DNA of 38,880 nucleotides from T1Sed10-7 sp047921175 (GTDB lineage Bacteria > Actinomycetota > Nitriliruptoria > Nitriliruptorales > Nitriliruptoraceae). Below the pieces are notes generated by a model. That model made no database searches and was not told where the DNA came from. It was given only the letters and a program-made list of their open reading frames with translations. Of the stretch, positions 15,802 to 22,432 are shown in pieces (the stretch's first letter is position 1; every line of letters starts with the position of its first letter). Both the position numbers and the translations under genes were made by a program. The stretch is from assembly GCA_047921175.1 (NCBI GenBank), contig JBLRWQ010000025.1, forward strand, positions 1-38,880. The letters are read 5' to 3'.

Positions 15802-17145
15802 ATGGCCAGCGACGACCACGACGGCTCCGGCTCACACGAGCAGGGAGGCCCGACCAACGAGGCGGGCACCCGCGTCCCGAGCTGGCTGGACACGTCGGTC
15901 CAGTACACCTGGCGCTCCATCGTGCTGCTCGTCGGGGGTGGCCTGCTCGTCGCGGCGATGACCCGGCTGTACCTGGTGACGCTGCCGGTCATCATCGCGC
16001 TGATCCTGTCCACGCTGCTCGTCCCACCCGCACGCCGACTCGAGCGGGCCGGCTGGCCGCGGCTGGCGGCCGCCGCGCTGGTCGTGGTCGGCGGCGCCGG
16101 CTCCTTCTTCGGGCTGCTCGCCCTGCTCACCCCCGCCTTCGTCCGCCAGATCCAGGAGCTGGGCCCCACCGTGGCCGAGGGCTTCGAGCAGCTGCTCGTG
16201 TGGCTGGAGGAGGGGCCGATCGGCTACGACCGGCAGCAGCTCGACGAGCTGCTCGAGACCGCGATGGACGCGGTATCCGGATCGGCCGGCGCGATCGCCA
16301 GCCAGCTCGGCTCGCTCGCGGTCGCCGTCGTCGAGGGGTTCACCGCACTGGCGCTGGCGCTGGTGCTGCTGTTCTTCTTCGTCAAGGACGGGGAACAGCT
16401 GGTCAACTGGTTCCTGCGGATCGCGCCCGCGCAGCACCTCGACGACGTCCGCGCAGCGGGGCAGCGCGGCTGGGTGGCGCTCTCCGGCTTCGTGCGTGGC
16501 ACCTCCCTGGTCGCGCTGATCGACGCCATCGGGATCGGGCTCGGCCTGCTCATCCTCGACGTGCCGCTGGTGCTCCCACTGGCCGTGCTGGTGTTCTTCG
16601 GCGGGTTCGTCCCGGTGATCGGGGCCTTCGTGACCGGCTTCCTGGCCGTGCTCGTCGCGCTGGCGGACCAGGGCATCCAGACCGCACTGATCGTGACGGC
16701 GATCGTGCTCGCGGTGCAACAGGTCGAGTCCAACCTGCTCCAGCCGACGATCATGAAACGGGCCGTGGCGCTGCACCCGACGGTCATCCTGGGCGTGCTG
16801 ACCGCAGGCGCGGTCCTGATCGGCATCGTCGGGGCGTTCCTGGCGGTGCCGGTGACCGCGGTCCTGACGGCCGTCGGCAACGAGCTCCGCGTCCGGCACC
16901 AGCTGCGCGCCGCCGGGCACCGGCCGGGCCCCAGCCCCGTCGGTGGGCCGGGGGTCGACCCCGAGACCCTGAAGGCGCAGTTCCCCGAGGAGACGCAGCT
17001 GCGCGCGGCCGGCCGCCGCCGGGAGGGCGACGGACCACGCCGCCCACGCCGGCCGCGCCGCCGGACCCGCATCAAGGTCGACCGCAACGGCGATCCGTCA
17101 CCCGTCGACGATGCGACCGACCCAGCCGCGCACCCGGAGCCCTAG
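15802..17145 (+). CDS. AI-2E family permease
   Basis: A 447-residue membrane protein of the AI-2E transporter (TqsA/YdiK/PerM) family. Hydrophobic segments occur at about 38-75, 83-112, 170-195, 228-290 and 295-355. A long soluble helical part lies between the third and fourth (LGPTVAEGFEQLLVWLEE). The conserved late blocks VPLVLPLAVLVFFGGFVPVIGAF, VESNLLQPTIM and LHPTVILGVLTAGA are typical. Members export small molecules, with autoinducer-2 or sodium/proton roles reported for different ones, so the substrate cannot be predicted. The C-terminal 90 residues are a charged Arg/Pro-rich tail. ATG at 15802 has GCGGAG upstream. Its TAG stop shares the tetranucleotide CTAG with the stop of the convergent amidase gene. 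Confidence 0.88.
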   Translation: MASDDHDGSGSHEQGGPTNEAGTRVPSWLDTSVQYTWRSIVLLVGGGLLVAAMTRLYLVTLPVIIALILSTLLVPPARRLERAGWPRLAAAALVVVGGAGSFFGLLALLTPAFVRQIQELGPTVAEGFEQLLVWLEEGPIGYDRQQLDELLETAMDAVSGSAGAIASQLGSLAVAVVEGFTALALALVLLFFFVKDGEQLVNWFLRIAPAQHLDDVRAAGQRGWVALSGFVRGTSLVALIDAIGIGLGLLILDVPLVLPLAVLVFFGGFVPVIGAFVTGFLAVLVALADQGIQTALIVTAIVLAVQQVESNLLQPTIMKRAVALHPTVILGVLTAGAVLIGIVGAFLAVPVTAVLTAVGNELRVRHQLRAAGHRPGPSPVGGPGVDPETLKAQFPEETQLRAAGRRREGDGPRRPRRPRRRTRIKVDRNGDPSPVDDATDPAAHPEP

Positions 17146-18518
17146 CCGGCGCTCGCCGGCACCCCCCAGCCGGGGGCGTGCCGCTGCCACGGCACGAGAC
17201 GCTCCAACAGCCGCGCGACACCCAGCACCAGGTCCTCCCGACCGGCATCGGCCACGACCTGGACCGACAGCGGCCGACCGCCGTCCTCCCACAGCGGCAC
17301 CACGATGCTGGGGAGGTCCGCGAGGTTCCAGGCCGCGGTGAACGGGTAGGCGGACAGGTTCGCGGCGATGTTCGCGGCCCACGGGCGGGTGTGCCAGGCG
17401 GTCGCGGCGGGCTGCGCCCGGGCGAACGTGGGCGTCAGCAGCACGTCGTGATCGGCGAAGAAGGGAGCGAGCCGCTCCCGCCACGTCAGCACGTCCTCGT
17501 CATCGATGGCACCGACCTTCGCCATGCGCTCGCCCGCCGCGATGTGGGCACGGGTCCGCGGCTGCAGGGCCTCGAGGTCGAGCCCCATCCGGGCCGCATC
17601 GGCACCGGCACCCTGCGTCCACCGAGCAACGACCGCCTGCACGGTGGCGCGGTCATAGGGCGGGTCGTCGCGTGTGACGTCGTGGCCAGCGTGGTGCAGC
17701 AGCCGGCCTGCCTCCAGGGCGGCCTCGCGCCAGGCGTTGGCGACCGTCACCCCCGGCGCGGGTGGCCGCCAGGACACCGCGACATCGAGTGGGGCCGCCG
17801 GCTCCGCCACCTCCTCGAACCGCGTGGTGCCGGAGAGGACGTCGACGGCGTGGGCGACATCGCCGACGGTGGTCGCGAAGGGACCGAACCGGGTCATGCC
17901 GTACCAGTGGGGTCCACCGTCCACCTGGTACGCCAGGTGCGGGGCACCGGGCCGGAACCCCACCGTGCCACACGCGGCTGCCGGGATGCGCACCGACCCG
18001 AGCCCGTCGGTCCCGAGCGCGAGCGGCACGATGCCTGCGGCGACGGCCGCGGCCGATCCCCCGGACGAGCCGCCCGCGCTGCGGGTCGGGTCCCAGGGGC
18101 TGACGACCGTCGCGGTCGGATCGTCGGAGGTGCCCCACAGCGACAGCTCGGGGCAGCGGGTCTTGCCGATCACGATGGCGCCGGCCGCCTTCAGCCGAGC
18201 GACGAGCGGGTCGTCCTCGCTGGCCTCGTCCGCCGAGGTGGCGAGCGAGCCGTGCCGGGTCGCCAGTCCGGCGACGTCGATCACGTCCGTGACGGCGACC
18301 GGAACCCCCGCGAGCGGGAGCGAGGCGCGGTCGGGGTGGGCATCCACGGCGTCGGCCTCGGCCAGCGCTGCCTCGGCACGGGTCGCCACGAACGCGCCGA
18401 GCCGCCGGTCCACGACCCGGAGCCGGGCCAGGTGCGCTTCGACGACGGTCCGGGCGTTGACCTCACCGTTCGCGACCCGACCCGCGAGCTCGACCGCACT
18501 GCGTCCCACCAAGGTCAC
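17142..18518 (-). CDS. Amidase-signature family protein lacking the catalytic lysine
   Basis: A 458-residue amidase-signature protein (the family hydrolyses amide bonds with a Ser-cisSer-Lys triad). The Gly/Ser block RSAGGSSGGSAAAVAAG with the cis-Ser, and the nucleophile block LGTDGLGSVRIPAAACG (Ser175), are present. The first block, usually GVPVAVKD, reads GVPVAVTD with Thr77 in the place of the catalytic Lys (codon ACG at 18288-18290). An active enzyme of the standard mechanism is therefore doubtful; it could be a pseudoenzyme or use another base. GTG at 18518 was chosen because GGGAGG lies 6 bases upstream; a longer form from GTG 18575 is possible. The product has no signal peptide. Its stop overlaps that of the AI-2E permease gene within CTAG. 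Confidence 0.85.
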   Translation of the reverse strand: MTLVGRSAVELAGRVANGEVNARTVVEAHLARLRVVDRRLGAFVATRAEAALAEADAVDAHPDRASLPLAGVPVAVTDVIDVAGLATRHGSLATSADEASEDDPLVARLKAAGAIVIGKTRCPELSLWGTSDDPTATVVSPWDPTRSAGGSSGGSAAAVAAGIVPLALGTDGLGSVRIPAAACGTVGFRPGAPHLAYQVDGGPHWYGMTRFGPFATTVGDVAHAVDVLSGTTRFEEVAEPAAPLDVAVSWRPPAPGVTVANAWREAALEAGRLLHHAGHDVTRDDPPYDRATVQAVVARWTQGAGADAARMGLDLEALQPRTRAHIAAGERMAKVGAIDDEDVLTWRERLAPFFADHDVLLTPTFARAQPAATAWHTRPWAANIAANLSAYPFTAAWNLADLPSIVVPLWEDGGRPLSVQVVADAGREDLVLGVARLLERLVPWQRHAPGWGVPASAG

Positions 18519-18776
18519 CGGCACCCTCCCGAGCGTTGCACTCGTGCCCGGCGGTCTCGTCGTCACCCGGGACACCCCCGCACCCTAGGGCCCGCAGCTC
18601 CACGCCGCCCAACGACACCACACCCGGCCAGGCTTCGACCTCCCCGACAGGCGGCGCTCGCAGCGCACACCTGTCCGGAGGTCGCCCACGCCGCCGGCGT
18701 CGCTCTGGCACCCTGGTGTCCGGATCGGCCGCGCTCCGCGCGCGGCTGCCCGGGGCATCCTCTGCGCGACGGCCTC

Positions 18777-18796
18777 GCAGGTGCACCCGCACCTGC
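18777..18796. repeat. 8-bp inverted repeat upstream of the GNAT gene
   Basis: GCAGGTGC-ACCC-GCACCTGC forms a perfect 8-bp stem with a 4-base loop, ending about 60 bases before the GNAT start. It could be an operator or a leader hairpin. The remaining gene-free bases in 18519-18857 show no gene, RNA or repeat I can name. Confidence 0.5.
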
Positions 18797-18857
18797 CCGA
18801 CTCGACGCCGCGCCACCACCCTGCCACGCCCCGGCCACCCGAGCCCTGGAGCCTGCC

Positions 18858-19751
18858 GTGTCCACGAACCAGCAACACCGCTCTGAGGTCCACCTGCGCA
18901 TGCTGGTGCCGGATGACGCCGGTTGGGTCGTGGTGATGGACCGCAAGGCAGCGACCAGCCTGGCCCGCCCGATCGGCTTCGTCGAGGACGCCCTGCGGCG
19001 CGAGCTCGAGGCAGGGGCGTGGGCGAGCGAGGCGCGCTTCGGCTGGGCGATCATCCTGCAGGGCTCGACCGCCGGCTTCGCCCTGGTCGACCACCTGGAT
19101 CAGCGCGACGCCGAGGTGACCCTGCGGATCGGCCCCAAGGCCCGCGGGCGCGGTGCCGGCCGGGAGGTGCTGCGCCAGCTCGCCGACCACCACTTCGCCG
19201 CCACGCCGGGGCTGCGGCGCCTGACCGGCCGGGCGCACGAGCACAACGTGCCGATGCAGCGTGTCTTCAACGCCGCCGGGTTCCGGATGGAGGCCCGCTA
19301 CCGCGACAGCCTGCCGCTCCCGGACGGCTCGGCGGCGTCCGAGTGGGGCTACGCCCTGACCCGGACCGACTGGGAGGACGGCCGCCATCGTGCCAGCGAC
19401 GCCGGCTACGACCTGCACGGGCTGACCTTCGGCCTGGACGAGACGATCGAGGGCGAGGAGAGTCGCGGTCTGCGCGCCCGCTTCCTGCAGGAGGGTCGTC
19501 GGGTCATCTGGCGCTACGACGCGGACCACCAGCTCGACGGTGAGGGCGCCGGGGTGCTGACCGGCGACGTCCTGCGCTACCGGTTCGTCCACACCCGCGA
19601 GGAGCGGCACGAGGCGACCGAGGTCCCCGGCCGGGGCCGCGCCCGGCTGCAGCACCGCGAGGACGGCCGGCTCGAGATCGTCGACAAGTGGTCCGACGAA
19701 CGGGGTGCCCACGGCCAGCGGGTGCTGATCCAGCTGGTCGATGAACGCTGA
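18858..19751 (+). CDS. GNAT acetyltransferase fused to a small beta-rich domain
   Basis: A 297-residue two-domain protein. Residues 11-172 are a GNAT N-acetyltransferase of the RimJ/RimL-like kind: the acetyl-CoA loop is in GPKARGRGAGREVL (92-105), and HEHNVPMQRVFNAAGF is the typical late block with the Asn/Phe pattern. Residues 183-297 form a compact beta-rich domain (DLHGLTFGLDE, VIWRYDADHQLDGEGAGVLTG, LRYRFVH, then a DGRLEIVDKW strand). This resembles the free-standing small proteins often annotated as N-acetylglutamate synthase without evidence. The acetyl acceptor is unknown. GTG at 18858 has CTGGAG at 18846-18851; the frame is open far upstream, but that part lacks coding character. It converges with the thioesterase-like gene, whose stop is about 20 bases on. 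Confidence 0.8.
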   Translation: MSTNQQHRSEVHLRMLVPDDAGWVVVMDRKAATSLARPIGFVEDALRRELEAGAWASEARFGWAIILQGSTAGFALVDHLDQRDAEVTLRIGPKARGRGAGREVLRQLADHHFAATPGLRRLTGRAHEHNVPMQRVFNAAGFRMEARYRDSLPLPDGSAASEWGYALTRTDWEDGRHRASDAGYDLHGLTFGLDETIEGEESRGLRARFLQEGRRVIWRYDADHQLDGEGAGVLTGDVLRYRFVHTREERHEATEVPGRGRARLQHREDGRLEIVDKWSDERGAHGQRVLIQLVDER

Positions 19752-19773
19752 CGCGATCGGCCGCGGCGCCCGC

Positions 19774-20622
19774 TCAGCCGGGCGGGTCCGGCAGCGCCGT
19801 CACGGCGACATGGAACGCCGACGCCACGGCGTACACGGTGCCGTCCTCGTCCAGGACGGCGGAACGGGCCCACACCTTGCGGCCGTCCATCCCATCGCAC
19901 CGGGCCACGATCCGGACGGGTTCGTCCACGGGGACACCGCGATGGTGGACGATCCGCAGCCCCGCCAGCAGGGCCCCGAGGTAGCCGGCCTCGCGCATCG
20001 GGGTGATGGCGGCCCAGACGGTCGGGCAGTCCAGCACCGCCGCGACCACGAGCGGATCGACGACCCCGTCCGTGCCGAGGTCGGCCGCCGGCACCCACGG
20101 CTGCACGATCGTGCCGCCCGGGCCGTAGCGGGGGTGGAGCCGGAACCCGACCGGGTGCCGCGGGTGCGCCCCGCAGACGACGCAGGTCGGGTACTCGTCC
20201 TGCGGCACGGGCTCCGGCAACGGGACCGCGGCCAGCTCCAGCAGGTCCAGTCCCAGCGGTGGCGGCTCGTGGCCGGCGAGCTCCACGGTGCCGCTGATGA
20301 GCACGCGGTCGCGATCGCGTACCTCCACCTCGGTGCGGGCGACGCCGTCGGCCGAGCGCAGGCGTGCGCGGACCTGCCTGGCCAGCGGCGTCGGCGCGTG
20401 CAGCCGGGCCTCGAACGTCGTCAACGGCACCCCGAACCCGTCCGCAGTGCGAGCGATGCTGGCGAGCAGTCCGGCCGCGAACCCACCCTGCAGGATGCCG
20501 GGCGGGCCGTCGAGCCCGTCCGGGACGGTCAGGTCACGCACCAACCAGCCGTCCTCGACGGCGGCGTCGGCGCCGAGCGCGAAGCCCAGCACGGGCGGAC
20601 CGAGCGGCAGGGTGGTCGTCAT
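19774..20622 (-). CDS. Thioesterase-superfamily (hotdog) protein
   Basis: A 282-residue protein that looks like two hotdog halves of an acyl-CoA thioesterase. The N-terminal half has GPPGILQGGFAAGLLASIAR, where QGG starts the hotdog helix, then TTFEARLHAPTPL and VEVRDRDRVLISGTVEL. The C-terminal half contains VVDPLVVAAVLDCPTVWAAI and ends with the strands VWARSAVLDEDG and VYAVASAFHVAV. A CVVCGAHP element between them suggests a Cys pair of unknown role. Substrate is unknown. ATG at 20622 was chosen: TAGGGT ends 7 bases upstream, so the message may be leaderless, and there is no Shine-Dalgarno sequence. It is divergent from nrdR, with 111 bases between the starts. Confidence 0.75.
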   Translation of the reverse strand: MTTTLPLGPPVLGFALGADAAVEDGWLVRDLTVPDGLDGPPGILQGGFAAGLLASIARTADGFGVPLTTFEARLHAPTPLARQVRARLRSADGVARTEVEVRDRDRVLISGTVELAGHEPPPLGLDLLELAAVPLPEPVPQDEYPTCVVCGAHPRHPVGFRLHPRYGPGGTIVQPWVPAADLGTDGVVDPLVVAAVLDCPTVWAAITPMREAGYLGALLAGLRIVHHRGVPVDEPVRIVARCDGMDGRKVWARSAVLDEDGTVYAVASAFHVAVTALPDPPG

Positions 20623-20628
20623 CTGCGC

Positions 20629-20635
20629 GACCCTA
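20629..20635 (-). promoter_or_regulatory. Probable -10 element for a leaderless transcript (thioesterase gene)
   Basis: On the minus strand the bases read TAGGGT followed by CGCGCAG and then ATG (20622). A TANNNT hexamer 7 bases ahead of a start codon that lacks a ribosome site is the pattern of leaderless actinobacterial genes. dapF shows the same arrangement. Confidence 0.45.
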
Positions 20636-20733
20636 GCGAGCCGGATCCGGCCGCTGCCCCGGCGCGTCGCAGGTCCTCGCCTGCGGCGCGGCGCCGACGT
20701 AGGTTGCCGTTCCCTCGACAGGAGCCGGTCTGC

Positions 20734-21201
20734 GTGCGCTGCCCCGGGTGCGGTACCGACGACGACCGCGTGGTCGACTCGCGTCCGGCGTCGGGCGGCG
20801 ATGCGATCCGTCGGCGCCGGGAGTGCCAGGGCTGCGGGCTGCGGTTCACGACCTTCGAGCGCGCCGAGCTGCCGGAGCTGCTGGTCCACAAGCGGTCGGG
20901 GGCGGTCGTCCACTTCGACCGCGCACGGGTGCTCGACGGGATGGCCCGCGCCGCCAAGGGCCGGGTGGGTGCCCCCCTGCTCGAGGATGCAGCCGCCGCG
21001 GTCGAACGGGACCTGCGCGCCCTGGGCCGGCGGGAGCTGACCTCCGAGCAGGTCGGCCTCCAGGTCCTCGCGCAGCTGCGCGAGCTGGACGAGGTCGCCT
21101 ACGTCCGGTTCGCGAGCGTCTACAAGGACTTCCAGGGACCCGAGGACTTCGAGCTCGAGCTGTCCACGCTGCGCAAGGAGGCCCCGCCCAAGGGGACGTG
21201 A
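20734..21201 (+). CDS. nrdR: Transcriptional regulator NrdR
   Basis: A 155-residue repressor of ribonucleotide reductase genes. The zinc ribbon uses C3, C6, C31 and C34 (VRCPGCG... and ECQGCGLRFTTFE), which binds NrdR boxes. Residues 46-136 form the ATP-cone (LLVHKRSGAVVHFDRARVLDG, through VAYVRFASVYKDF), which senses the ATP/dATP ratio. The length is standard. The start is GTG at 20734, with AGGAG at 20720-20724, and gives the usual short N-terminus ahead of the first cysteines. In streptomycetes nrdR is joined to nrdJ; here it is about 5 kb from nrdJ, whose promoter carries a matching box. The LysM gene lies convergently beyond its stop. Confidence 0.96.
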   Translation: MRCPGCGTDDDRVVDSRPASGGDAIRRRRECQGCGLRFTTFERAELPELLVHKRSGAVVHFDRARVLDGMARAAKGRVGAPLLEDAAAAVERDLRALGRRELTSEQVGLQVLAQLRELDEVAYVRFASVYKDFQGPEDFELELSTLRKEAPPKGT

Positions 21202-21223
21202 GGTGACGGCCGCGCCCGACGCG

Positions 21224-21589
21224 TCAGCGGGCCGGGAGCAGCAGGACGCTCCAGGCCGCGAGGTCCGCACCGTCGAGCCCGTTCAGTTCCTGGATGGCCC
21301 GCACCTGCGCACGGGCGTCGACCCCGGGTGGCGCGGTCGCCACGGCGACGTCCCACAGCGTCTCCCCCGGCGTGACGACCACATGCCCGGCGACCGGATC
21401 GTCGAGCTGCGCTCCGGCATCGCTGCCGCCGAGGACCAGGGTCAGCACCGTGACGATCAGGACCAACACGACGAGCAGGGCGCGCCGCCGGCGCGCGACC
21501 CGCACCGGCGCGCTCGAGGCGGCCGGGGCGACCGGTTGCACGTCCACCTGCGCGGCGTCCGGTCGGGTCGGCAGGGTCATCGCAGCCAT
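21224..21589 (-). CDS. LysM-domain membrane protein, probable SOS division inhibitor
   Basis: A 121-residue protein. A cytoplasmic N-terminus of about 33 residues with a run of four Arg leads to one membrane helix (ALLVVLVLIVTVLTLVLGG, about 36-55), then an extracytoplasmic LysM domain (HVVVTPGETLWDVAVATAP, ending WSVLLLPAR) that would bind peptidoglycan. The plan and the position, divergent from lexA, match the YneA/ChiZ/DivS group of SOS-induced division suppressors. It would delay septation while DNA is repaired (inference from context). Four LexA operators occupy the shared upstream region. ATG at 21589 has TGAGGA 5-6 bases upstream; an in-frame GTG at 21601 is less likely. Confidence 0.82.
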   Translation of the reverse strand: MAAMTLPTRPDAAQVDVQPVAPAASSAPVRVARRRRALLVVLVLIVTVLTLVLGGSDAGAQLDDPVAGHVVVTPGETLWDVAVATAPPGVDARAQVRAIQELNGLDGADLAAWSVLLLPAR

Positions 21590-21617
21590 GGTGGTCCTCA
21601 CGGGGCAGCAGGCGTCT

Positions 21618-21631
21618 CGAACGCCCGTTCG
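21618..21631. promoter_or_regulatory. LexA operator (SOS box) nearest the LysM gene
   Basis: CGAACGCCCGTTCG is a full palindromic actinobacterial SOS box (GAAC-N4-GTTC). It lies 28 bases upstream of the LysM start and has the same core as the box nearest lexA. Confidence 0.9.
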
Positions 21632-21643
21632 TCCACAGTCAAC

Positions 21644-21657
21644 CGAACAGACGTTCC
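21644..21657. promoter_or_regulatory. LexA operator (SOS box), inner site 1
   Basis: CGAACAGACGTTCC contains GAAC-AGAC-GTTC. It begins 26 bases from the LysM-proximal box. TTGACT on the minus strand (21637-21642) lies between the two and may be the -35 element of the LysM promoter. Confidence 0.85.
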
Positions 21658-21673
21658 CGCGTCAAGCCCGGGA

Positions 21674-21687
21674 CGAACAGATGTTCC
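21674..21687. promoter_or_regulatory. LexA operator (SOS box), inner site 2, at the lexA -35 region
   Basis: CGAACAGATGTTCC contains GAAC-AGAT-GTTC and overlaps the expected -35 region (TTCCCA, 21684-21689) of the lexA promoter. Confidence 0.85.
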
Positions 21688-21707
21688 CATCCGGGGAGGA
21701 GCCGTGC

Positions 21708-21713
21708 TACAGT
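21708..21713 (+). promoter_or_regulatory. lexA promoter -10 element
   Basis: TACAGT fits the TANNNT -10 pattern. It lies 18 bases after TTCCCA and 4 bases before the last SOS box, so LexA bound on either side would block polymerase. Confidence 0.6.
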
Positions 21714-21716
21714 GGA

Positions 21717-21730
21717 CGAACGCCCGTTCG
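21717..21730. promoter_or_regulatory. LexA operator (SOS box) nearest lexA
   Basis: CGAACGCCCGTTCG is a perfect palindrome covering the likely transcription start. It lies 19 bases upstream of the lexA ATG and has the same sequence as the LysM-proximal box. Confidence 0.9.
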
Positions 21731-21748
21731 ACCGGAGGCGACCCAGCC

Positions 21749-22429
21749 ATGGCGCGCGACCCCGACACCGAGACGCAGGCCCCCCAGCGGCCGGACCCGG
21801 ACCCGCTCACGGAGCGACAGCGGGCCATCCTCGAGATGGTCCATGCGCACGTGGACGAGCACGGCTACCCCCCGTCGGTCCGCGAGATCGGCGACGCGGT
21901 GGGCCTGCGCTCGCCCTCCTCGGTCCACGGACAGCTCGAAGCGCTGGAGCGCAAGGGGTACCTCAGGCGTGATCCGACCAAGCCGCGGGCGCTCGAGCTC
22001 GGACGCGACCCGATCACCGACCTGGACCTGCCCCGCTCCCCCGCCCGACACGTGCCCCTGGTGGGCGAGATCGCCGCCGGTGGGCCGATCCTGGCCGAGG
22101 AACGCGTCGAGGCGGTCTACCCGCTCCCGAAGGAGCTCGTCGGCGACGGGCAGCTGTTCATGCTGCGGGTCCGCGGCGAGTCGATGATCGACGCCGGCGT
22201 GGTCGACGGCGACCTGGTCGTGATCCGCGAGCAGCCGAGCGTGGAGCAGGGCGAGATGTGTGCGGCGCTGCTCGACGGGGAGGCGACGGTCAAGTTCTAC
22301 CGCCGGACCCGCTCCGGCGACGTCTTCCTCGACCCGGCGAACGAGGCCTACGAGCCGATCCCCGTGACACCGGGCCAGGATGCCACCATCATGGGCAAGG
22401 TCGTCACCGTGCTGCGCACGATCCGCTGA
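21749..22429 (+). CDS. lexA: SOS repressor LexA
   Basis: A 226-residue self-cleaving repressor of DNA-damage genes. Residues 18-82 form the winged helix-turn-helix (LTERQRAILEMVHAHV, GYPPSVREIGDAVGLRS, SSVHGQLEALERKGYLRRDP). The cleavage site is Ala110-Gly111 in GEIAAGGPIL. The catalytic dyad is Ser145 (RGESMIDAG) and Lys182 (ATVKFYRR). The length is standard for actinobacteria. ATG at 21749 has GGAGG at 21734-21738. Four SOS boxes upstream show autorepression shared with the divergent LysM gene; recA carries another box. Its stop is 3 bases from the end of the convergent hflX. Confidence 0.97.
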   Translation: MARDPDTETQAPQRPDPDPLTERQRAILEMVHAHVDEHGYPPSVREIGDAVGLRSPSSVHGQLEALERKGYLRRDPTKPRALELGRDPITDLDLPRSPARHVPLVGEIAAGGPILAEERVEAVYPLPKELVGDGQLFMLRVRGESMIDAGVVDGDLVVIREQPSVEQGEMCAALLDGEATVKFYRRTRSGDVFLDPANEAYEPIPVTPGQDATIMGKVVTVLRTIR

Positions 22430-22432
22430 CCC

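Noticed and set aside
15417..18857. A very long open plus-strand frame reading into the GNAT gene.
   Set aside because: It is open only because of high GC content; it runs antisense to the amidase gene and out of frame over the AI-2E gene, and the translation is Arg/Pro/Ala-rich without domain character until 18858.
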